NCBI RefSeq assembly: GCF_013377885.1
Contig: NZ_JABKAU010000039.1
Coordinates: 1 to 34,781 of the forward strand
Direction of reading: 5' to 3'
Source: Hymenobacter lapidiphilus
Lineage (GTDB): Bacteria > Bacteroidota > Bacteroidia > Cytophagales > Hymenobacteraceae
DNA length: 34,781 bases
Positions 29,022 through 34,781 of this stretch are shown in pieces. Position 1 is the first letter of the stretch, and each line of letters starts with the position of its first letter. Under the pieces are notes generated by a model. That model saw only the letters and a list, made by a program, of their open reading frames with translations. It made no database searches and was not told where the DNA came from. Both the position numbers and the translations under genes were made by a program.

Positions 29022-30830
29022 TTATGGGTTCGTCCATTTCAGGACGGTGGTCTGGCCAGCCCACCGAGCCCGTACCAAGTAGGTGCCGGCGGCGACAGCT
29101 GGCAAGGGTAGAATTTGCGTCCCAGCCGCCATTGGTGCGGCACGAGATGCAACCAGCCTCCCCAATAAGTCGAGCACCTCCATGTATACCGTAGTGGATT
29201 TGCCCAGCGTAAGGTGCAAGGCAGCTTCGGTCGAAGGATTGGGGTAAAGGGCCACATTGGGGTTAAGTGACGCCGTATGGCTGGCTAACGGCGTGGAGGC
29301 CCCTAATTGCCCGGTACTACTCAGGCCCTGGGCCAATACGCGGCTACTGGCAGTAGCAGCAGACGATAGCTCTTCCCATACGACCACCACATTGCCGGTG
29401 GGAGCGTAAGCACTCAGCGACGGATATTGCTTGGGCGCGGTGGCTTCAGCAAGCAGGACTGAGCCGGCGGCCCAGGCCGGCCGGCCGGTATAGTCAATTT
29501 TGGCTGCGCGTAGCAACTGATTAGCTGCGTTCTGGCCTGCTGCGGGCACATCCTCGCTGTATAATACCAGCAAACCATCTTTGGTATCACGCAAGTCGTG
29601 CGCAAGTGGGCGGGTTTGGCCGGTCGGTACTACAACCGTAGCCGTAGCGCCCAATAAGGGGGTTCCGTTAGCATCGAGCTGCTGTACATACACACCCGAA
29701 CTGGTTTGGTCATTTAGGTCGGTGCCTAGCAGCAGCCAGACTCCCTGGCGGGCGGCCACGTAGCGGAGCGCGGCTACGCGGGCGGCAGCAGGGTTATCCG
29801 TTGGTACGGCCGTGCCCGCGGCACTCCAGCGGGTGCCGGCGGCATCTAGGTGCTGTACGAAGCCGGTAGCGGGGGTACCGGCAAAGCCGGGGGGCGTGTT
29901 AAAAGCAATGTAGCAGCCTCCGGTTCCATCGGCCACGGCCAAAGGGTGCCGCAGTGGGAACAATGGGCTTTGTGCTGGTTGGTCTGACACTGTTATCGGC
30001 GCGACCCACTGGGGTGCGCCGGTGCCATCATAATGCTGGGCCAGCAGTGTGTTAAGAGGCGTTCCGGGAGCGGGGGCATACCGATAAAACACCAGAATGG
30101 CACCTTCGGCCCCGTCGGTTAGTAGCGCGGGAGCAGTGTAGCTCAAGGTATTGCTGGCATCGGCCAGCAGCGGAGGCGTGGGCCAGACCGATTGACCGCT
30201 GGCCGCCGCCAGCTTTTGTAACGCCACCGTGCTGCTATTGGGAGACCAGGCCAGCAGCGCGTCGCCAGTGGAGGTGAGCGCAAGCACGGGCCGGGCGTTA
30301 CGGCGCGTGATGATGGGTGTATTCGGTACTGGCCCTCGTACTACCACGCCCCCGGTACTACCCCATTGCGTCTGGCCTGCCGGGTTAATTTTTTGTGCCC
30401 GGATTTCGCCCTGGTCGCCGTCGGGATTCAGGTTACTGTACACCAGCACGGCATTACCGGCGGCATCGGCCTTTAAGTCGTAGCCCTGGAAAATATTTGT
30501 CGGTGCCGTCAGGTTGGAGTTAGTGGGCGTGGGCGAGGTATAGATGGGTAGGCCTGCCGGAGCCCATTGCTTGCGCCCATCGGCCCCGAATAACTGGAGG
30601 CGCACCGTGTATACATTCTCCGACGGCTGGCTGACTACGCGCTGGTTTTCCACCCAGGCCACGTAACGCCGACCATCGGGCAGAGTGGCGCTCAAGGGGC
30701 GCTGCTCGATGAAGGGTACGCCGTGTCCGGCGCTTACGGGCGTGGGTTGGGCGGGTGAGGTGCTCCACTGCGCGGCGGCCAGTTGGCTCACCAGGCTGGC
30801 GGCTACTAGTAAATAGGCAAATCGGAACAT
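29022..30830 (-). CDS. Secreted T9SS cargo protein, 602 aa
   Basis: The start at 30,830 gives signal peptide MFRFAYLLVAASLVSQLAAA (cleavage after AQ). The middle (about 30-500) has beta-propeller-like repeats (for example GNAVLVYSNLNPDGDQGEIR, GEGCYIAF-type strands). The last 80 residues are the type A sorting domain: VALYPNPSTEAALHLTLGKS, TTVYMEVLDLLGRLVASRAA, AAGTYLVRARWAGQTTVLKW. The protein should be exported by Sec, moved over the outer membrane by the T9SS and lose its tail. The function of the propeller is unknown. It is divergent from the histidine kinase gene. Confidence 0.88.
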   Translation of the reverse strand: MFRFAYLLVAASLVSQLAAAQWSTSPAQPTPVSAGHGVPFIEQRPLSATLPDGRRYVAWVENQRVVSQPSENVYTVRLQLFGADGRKQWAPAGLPIYTSPTPTNSNLTAPTNIFQGYDLKADAAGNAVLVYSNLNPDGDQGEIRAQKINPAGQTQWGSTGGVVVRGPVPNTPIITRRNARPVLALTSTGDALLAWSPNSSTVALQKLAAASGQSVWPTPPLLADASNTLSYTAPALLTDGAEGAILVFYRYAPAPGTPLNTLLAQHYDGTGAPQWVAPITVSDQPAQSPLFPLRHPLAVADGTGGCYIAFNTPPGFAGTPATGFVQHLDAAGTRWSAAGTAVPTDNPAAARVAALRYVAARQGVWLLLGTDLNDQTSSGVYVQQLDANGTPLLGATATVVVPTGQTRPLAHDLRDTKDGLLVLYSEDVPAAGQNAANQLLRAAKIDYTGRPAWAAGSVLLAEATAPKQYPSLSAYAPTGNVVVVWEELSSAATASSRVLAQGLSSTGQLGASTPLASHTASLNPNVALYPNPSTEAALHLTLGKSTTVYMEVLDLLGRLVASRAAPMAAGTQILPLPAVAAGTYLVRARWAGQTTVLKWTNP

Positions 30831-31030
30831 AATGCTAAACCGGGAAAAGAAGAAAAAATAACCGGGCTGGCCGGGCCGGCCACCGTTCTGCAAAGATGGG
30901 GAGAACCGCTGGGCCGGCTACTCCCCATAAACCAGGAAATTCACCTCCCTGAAAACCAGTATTTTTAATGGGAGCTAGCAATCTGCCTGAACAAACCTTC
31001 TACATTTGGCCGCTTCGCTTTCTTACCCCT

Positions 31031-33001
31031 ATGCGTATCGCTTCCAAAGCTAGCCAACTGCTCCTACTGACGCTGGGGCCGGCCGTAGCGGCTCCCGCTC
31101 CCCCCGATTCGGTGCGGGCCGAGGCCGCTCTGGACCGGGCTGGCGCCATATTCTTTGCCGATAGCACGCGCGGATGGCAGGCGGCCCGCGAGGCGCTGGT
31201 TTTCAGCAAGGCCGGGCACTACCCGCACGGGGAGGTGCAGGCCTACCTGATGCTCGGCAACTTTTACACCTACACGGACCGCTATTCGGCGGCGCTGACC
31301 TGCTATGCCCGCGCCCGGCAGCGGCTGCTGGCTTTAGAGCGGCAGCACCCCCGCACCGCCCGTACTGCCCACGGCCTGGGGGCGGTGGCGACCAATGAGG
31401 GGGTGGTGTTTGACCGGCTGGCTGACCGTGAGCGCGCTATTCGGCGCTATGTAATGGCCGCCGGGTATTTTACCCAGGCTTCCGATACGGCCAGTTTGAT
31501 TAATGTGTACACCAATATCGGGGCTGGCTTCAGTGAACTCAAGCAGTATACCATGTCGCTGCGCTATCTCAAGCGGAGTATTGAACTGCTGGAGCGCCAT
31601 CCCAGTCCCGGTGCGCTCACCGTGTACGTAAATGCCGCCCTGGTGCTGCTGGAGCAGCGCCGCTACCCGGAGGCAGCGGGCTACCTGCGCACAGCCCGGC
31701 AACTGGCCGAGCGCCCCGGCAATCCGGTAGGAGCGGAGAAAGACCTGTATTACAAGGCCCAGGGAATATACTACCGCGACCTGCACCAGTACAAACAGGC
31801 AACAGCGGCTTTTAAACAGGCTTTATTTTTTGCCCGCCAGAGGGGTGATAAATTCAGCTCGCTCGATATCTACAACCAACTGGGCCTGCTCTACGCCAAC
31901 CAGCGCCAGTACGTCCCGGCCGAGGCCGCGTTCAGGCAGCAACTTAAGCTAGCCCGCGAAATCCCTAATGGCGAGCAGGAGGCCCTTGCCTCGCAGCAGC
32001 TCGCCGAAACCAACTGGGCGCTGGCCCGTTACGCGCGGTCGGCCCGCTTCTACCAACGGGCGCTGGCGCTCAAAGATAGCCTGGCCGGCCCGGCCGTGGC
32101 GCGGCAGATAGTTATGCTTGAAAGCCGCTACCAGGTGCGGCAGCAGGAAGCCCAGCTCGCTACCCTGCGCCAAACCCGGCACTTGCAACAGGTAGCCCTA
32201 AGTCGCAAAACGGCCCTGCTCTACACCGTACTGGCGCTGCTCGGGGCCGCGGCCGGGGCGGGCGTTCTTGGCTACGTGGCCCTGCGCCGGGGCCGCCATC
32301 TGAGTCGGCAGCAAACCGAATTACAGAAGCGGAAAATCCAGGAGCTAGAGCAAGAACGCCTGCTGCTGGCTACCGAATCGTTGCTTAAGGGACAGGAAGA
32401 TGAGCGTAGCCGCCTGGCCCGCGACCTCCACGACGGCCTGGGCGGGCTGCTTTCAACAGTAAAATACTCGCTTGGTAGCCTGCGGGGCGCGGCGCTGCTC
32501 CCGGCCGGCAGCGCCACTCTGCTCAACAACTCGCTCGAACAGCTCGACCACTCCATCGGCGAGTTGCGGCGGGTGGCGCGCGACCTCGTACCCGAAGCCT
32601 TGCTGCAATTTGGCTTGTGCCCTGCCTTACGCGATGTGGTATATAACCTTAACCAGGCCGGGCAGGTGCAAGCCCATTTTCATTGCGCGGGGCTGGAAAA
32701 CGAGCAGCGCGTACCCCAGCGTACCGAACTGGTAGTTTACCGCTTCGTGCAGGAAGCGCTCCACAACGTGCTCAAGCATGCTAGGGCCCAAAGCGTTATA
32801 GTACAGTTGAGCCGCCATGAAGCGCGGGTGCACGTGACGGTGGAAGATGATGGGCGGGGATTTGACCCAACACACGTGCGCTCCGGGGTAGGCCTACGCA
32901 GCTTGCAAGCCCGCGCCGACTATCTGCGCGCCCAGCTCGACGTGCATTCGGTGCCGGGCCAGGGCACCACTATCACCCTGGAGTTTGAGCTGCCCGCCTG
33001 A
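31031..33001 (+). CDS. TPR sensor histidine kinase (HisKA_3), 656 aa
   Basis: Order: signal peptide (residues about 1-20), TPR repeats (about 45-380) in the periplasm, a membrane span (LYTVLALLGAAAGAGVLGYV), a HisKA_3 domain with the phospho-accepting H467 in RLARDLHDGLGGLLSTVKYS, and the HATPase domain with QEALHNVLKHARAQ and VEDDGRGFDPTHVRSGVGLR. The ATG at 31,031 is chosen because an upstream start (30,968) adds a non-signal segment. It should phosphorylate the response regulator 66 bp downstream. The periplasmic ligand is unknown. Confidence 0.92.
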   Translation: MRIASKASQLLLLTLGPAVAAPAPPDSVRAEAALDRAGAIFFADSTRGWQAAREALVFSKAGHYPHGEVQAYLMLGNFYTYTDRYSAALTCYARARQRLLALERQHPRTARTAHGLGAVATNEGVVFDRLADRERAIRRYVMAAGYFTQASDTASLINVYTNIGAGFSELKQYTMSLRYLKRSIELLERHPSPGALTVYVNAALVLLEQRRYPEAAGYLRTARQLAERPGNPVGAEKDLYYKAQGIYYRDLHQYKQATAAFKQALFFARQRGDKFSSLDIYNQLGLLYANQRQYVPAEAAFRQQLKLAREIPNGEQEALASQQLAETNWALARYARSARFYQRALALKDSLAGPAVARQIVMLESRYQVRQQEAQLATLRQTRHLQQVALSRKTALLYTVLALLGAAAGAGVLGYVALRRGRHLSRQQTELQKRKIQELEQERLLLATESLLKGQEDERSRLARDLHDGLGGLLSTVKYSLGSLRGAALLPAGSATLLNNSLEQLDHSIGELRRVARDLVPEALLQFGLCPALRDVVYNLNQAGQVQAHFHCAGLENEQRVPQRTELVVYRFVQEALHNVLKHARAQSVIVQLSRHEARVHVTVEDDGRGFDPTHVRSGVGLRSLQARADYLRAQLDVHSVPGQGTTITLEFELPA

Positions 33002-33066
33002 AAATAGCTGTTTTCTCAGCCAGATTAGCCCCATGCTGGCACCTTATGTCTTTTTCACTGCTTGCT

Positions 33067-33687
33067 ATGTCGCCCATTCGCACCCTGCTCGTTGATGACC
33101 ATCACCTAGTGCTGGAGGGTCTGCGTGTACTATTGGCCCCGCTTGAGTACGTGGAGCTGGTGGGCACTGCCACCTCCGCCGCTGAGGCGTTACGCATAGC
33201 TCGTACGCTGCGCCCACACGTGGTACTACTCGATATTAATTTGCCCGACGGTAGCGGCGTTGATGTATGCCGCCAGCTTCTGGCCGAACTGCCAGACCTG
33301 AAAATTATTGCCCTTACTACCCTCAGTGAGCGCAGCTATGTGCTCCAGATGCTGCAAGCCGGAGCGGTGGGCTATATGCTGAAAAATGTACTACCGGAGG
33401 AACTGGCCGCCGCCATCACCAAGGTGTACGCGGGTAAAAAGTATTTCAGCGATGAAGTGCAGGCGATGCTCACGCAGCCTGATGCCGCCGCCCTACCCAC
33501 CCTGACTCGCCGCGAAAAGGAAGTATTGCAACTCATTGCCCAAGGCCTCACCAGTTCCGATATGGCAGAATACCTCCACCTAAGCATTCTTACCATTGAA
33601 ACACACCGCCGTAGCCTGCTGACCAAGTTTGAGGTGAATAACGCGGCCTCCCTCATCCGACGCGCCGCCCATTTATTTCTGGTATAA
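33067..33687 (+). CDS. NarL/FixJ-type response regulator, 206 aa
   Basis: Receiver domain: acidic pair D10 and D11 (LLVDDHH), the phospho-acceptor D56 (VVLLDINLPDG) and K106 (YMLKNVL). The C-terminal LuxR-type HTH is LTRREKEVLQLIAQGLTSSD, then MAEYLHLSILTIETHRRSLL. It is the partner of the kinase 66 bp upstream and probably regulates transcription as a phosphorylated dimer. The start at 33,067 (MSPIRTLLVDDHH) fits the family better than 33,046. Repeat copy 17 lies 6 bp after the stop. Confidence 0.95.
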   Translation: MSPIRTLLVDDHHLVLEGLRVLLAPLEYVELVGTATSAAEALRIARTLRPHVVLLDINLPDGSGVDVCRQLLAELPDLKIIALTTLSERSYVLQMLQAGAVGYMLKNVLPEELAAAITKVYAGKKYFSDEVQAMLTQPDAAALPTLTRREKEVLQLIAQGLTSSDMAEYLHLSILTIETHRRSLLTKFEVNNAASLIRRAAHLFLV

Positions 33688-33693
33688 AGTTGA

Positions 33694-33740
33694 GGTCCGA
33701 AGCTAAACGCTCTCTGTTTGAAAAAAGGAGCGTTATTATT
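33694..33740 (+). repeat. Dispersed intergenic repeat, copy 17 (orientation B, hairpin-forming)
   Basis: It reads GGTCCGAAGCTAAACGC, then TCTCTGTTTG, then AAAAAAGGAGCGTTATTATT. AACGCTC (33,706-33,712) and GAGCGTT (33,728-33,734) are a perfect 7-bp stem with a 15-nt loop, and ATTATT follows, like a weak terminator. It overlaps the stop codon of the minus-strand gene at 33,736. Confidence 0.8.
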
Positions 33741-34308
33741 CCTCGTCTGGCTCATTCACTTGTTCCATTACTTGGACTACTCGCAGTCCTGTTGCGGGGT
33801 TCAAGGCCACTTCCGCTTCCACGAAGATGTCCGAGTCGGGCACTCCCAAGCGCGTGTAAAACACAAATTCTCCACGCTGGCGGCGCAGATAGGCCGTACG
33901 GGAGAGCGCCAACTCAGGCAGGGGGACGAAGCCTTGGAGCACGGGGTGGTTCCGAAACAGAGTTTTGGAGAGCGTGGCGTTGGCCCACGGGTGGCCGGCT
34001 CGGGTAATGACCAGCTTGCTGTGGTAATTGTGCGCGTAGAGCCGCTCGGGCGAGGTATCACCCTCGACGGGGCTGAGCAACACCGCGCTGTCGTTCAAAC
34101 ATGTCGTCACGACGCGCACCCGGTAGCGGTCGGGGCCGGGCAAGAGGGTGTCGCGTTGGTCTATCTCGGGGTCAACAGGCCAGTAGGTGCTCGATGAGCT
34201 GGGCGCAGGCGGTAGTGGTACGGCCGGTGCTTCCGACGTAGCAGGGTCCGGCGACGCGCAGCGGGCGCACCCCAGCACCACCAGTAAAAACAGGACGGCT
34301 TGTTTCAT
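33736..34308 (-). CDS. Hypothetical lipoprotein, 190 aa
   Basis: Start chosen at 34,308: MKQAVLFLLVVLGCARCASP is a lipoprotein signal, with Cys at 14 or 17. A Pro/Ser-rich linker (PAVPLPPAPSSSSTY) precedes a domain with YRVRVVTTCLNDSAVLLSPV, SKLVITRAGHPWANATLSKT and DIFVEAEVALNPATGLRVVQ. No family is recognised. It is probably attached to the periplasmic side of a membrane. Copies 17 and 18 of the repeat lie on either side of it. Confidence 0.7.
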   Translation of the reverse strand: MKQAVLFLLVVLGCARCASPDPATSEAPAVPLPPAPSSSSTYWPVDPEIDQRDTLLPGPDRYRVRVVTTCLNDSAVLLSPVEGDTSPERLYAHNYHSKLVITRAGHPWANATLSKTLFRNHPVLQGFVPLPELALSRTAYLRRQRGEFVFYTRLGVPDSDIFVEAEVALNPATGLRVVQVMEQVNEPDEE

Positions 34309-34334
34309 GCCGCAAGAAACCGACTCTTCTTTAC

Positions 34335-34367
34335 CGTTCAGCGAAAGGGTCCAAATAGCCAAACGCC
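34335..34367 (+). repeat. Dispersed intergenic repeat, copy 18 (orientation B)
   Basis: CGTTCAGCGAAAGGGTCC, then AAATAGCCAAACGCC. It keeps the GTTCA, GGTCC and AAACG elements. It lies between the lipoprotein start at 34,308 and the stop of the last gene at 34,382. Confidence 0.55.
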
Positions 34368-34381
34368 ATGTGTCGCCGCCT

Positions 34382-34717
34382 CTATTGCTTGTCGCCGCTT
34401 TTAGCCACGTATCGCTCATAAAAAGCGCCGGTCCCCTTGGCGTCCAACCGCCCGACAATTACTTCCACCGAGCTGTGGCCCGTGTCCCAGCCGGGCCGTA
34501 GGGAAACGTGTTCGCGTGCGCCAAGGGGCAGCGCCGGTAACTCGTCTTGCGGGAGGTCGGCGAGTCGCAGTAAGAGCCGTGCCAACGACTTGAGGCCTTC
34601 GGGGTCGCCGTGGATCAGGATCGTTTGCCAGTGCTCGGTGATGCCTTCGAATTCCTCTTCGTCATTGCCCACAAAGAGGTCCAAATGACCGATTATTTCG
34701 GATTGATACGGATTCAT
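34382..34717 (-). CDS. Possible Imm32-type immunity protein, 111 aa
   Basis: The ATG at 34,717 gives MNPYQSEIIGHLDLFVGNDE. The pattern ILIHGDPEGLKSLARLLLRL, then ADLPQDELPALPLGAREHVS and SVEVIVGRLDAKGTGA resembles the Imm32 family of immunity proteins that accompany polymorphic toxins. No toxin gene is seen next to it within the window, so it may be an orphan immunity gene or an unrelated small protein. It is separated from the lipoprotein gene by repeat copy 18. Confidence 0.5.
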   Translation of the reverse strand: MNPYQSEIIGHLDLFVGNDEEEFEGITEHWQTILIHGDPEGLKSLARLLLRLADLPQDELPALPLGAREHVSLRPGWDTGHSSVEVIVGRLDAKGTGAFYERYVAKSGDKQ

Positions 34718-34781
34718 TGTTGCAAGGGGCCGGTGGACTTGGTGGGAGGAAGCTACGCACACGCCAAGCGTACAGCCAAAG

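Noticed and set aside
61..34367. The dispersed repeats as classical integron attC sites.
   Set aside because: Typical attC core sites (GTTRRRY at the end and RYYYAAC at the beginning with a long imperfect palindrome) were not seen, no tyrosine integrase is present and genes point both ways.
61..34367. The dispersed repeats as a CRISPR array.
   Set aside because: Copies are separated by whole genes, differ in length and have no spacer pattern; no cas genes are present.

Overview
The window looks like chromosome from a high-GC member of the Bacteroidota, most likely Hymenobacter or a close relative in the Cytophagales. The evidence is a type IX secretion (T9SS) sorting tail on a secreted protein plus several broken copies of such tails, a TonB-receptor plug fragment, many short lipoproteins, a DUF2141 protein, a TPR-type histidine kinase with a LuxR-type regulator, and genes that mostly lack strong Shine-Dalgarno sites. 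No rRNA, tRNA or CRISPR array was seen.

Layout. 1-2.4 kb: four short orphan genes. 2.6-5.0 kb: an AraC-type regulator, a DUF2141 protein and a short-chain dehydrogenase. 5.0-5.8 kb: two broken genes (TonB-receptor plug, and a lipoprotein start joined to a T9SS tail). 5.9-9.75 kb: minus-strand group of a GH1 beta-glucosidase, a GT28-like glycosyltransferase, an LpxH-like metallophosphatase and a small coupled membrane protein. 9.8-11.1 kb: gene-poor. 11.1-13.5 kb: two paralogous small basic proteins (one His-rich), another T9SS-tail fragment and small ORFs with strong hairpins. 13.5-14.4 kb: a bestrophin. 14.5-19.9 kb: orphan lipoproteins, a NIPSNAP protein, an HTH/PIN toxin-antitoxin pair, a BamE-like protein and a DUF3616 protein. 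20.0-22.2 kb: an AT-rich TPR adenylate cyclase. 22.2-23.5 kb: a dead IS3-family element. 23.6-25.5 kb: a Fic protein and a serine recombinase, each with palindromic sites at its start. 25.5-28.7 kb: DUF5063 and small membrane or barrel proteins. 28.8-33.7 kb: a T9SS cargo protein and a divergent two-component pair. 33.7-34.8 kb: a lipoprotein and a possible Imm32 immunity protein.

The main unexplained signal is a dispersed intergenic repeat of about 20-55 bp. Its core in one orientation is GTTCACGAAAACGGTCCG, then AAGGTAAACG, then GCTCTGTTTG, then AAAGGAGCGTTATT. About 18 full or partial copies occur, and almost all sit between single-gene units in the accessory blocks (0-2.4, 14.5-19.5, 25.5-28.1 and 33.7-34.4 kb). 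They are nearly absent from the conserved metabolic and signalling blocks. Many copies touch or overlap stop codons. All copies before 19.5 kb point one way and all copies after 25.5 kb point the other way, whatever the strand of the genes between them. The genes they bracket, including one toxin-antitoxin operon, look like exchangeable cassettes. The serine recombinase in the interval where the polarity flips has upstream palindromes whose core (TTTCGTAAAC) differs by one base from a core of the repeat (TTTCGTGAAC). A cassette-like or recombination-linked repeat system is therefore a reasonable hypothesis, but it is unproven; REP-like or terminator-like repeats are the main alternative.
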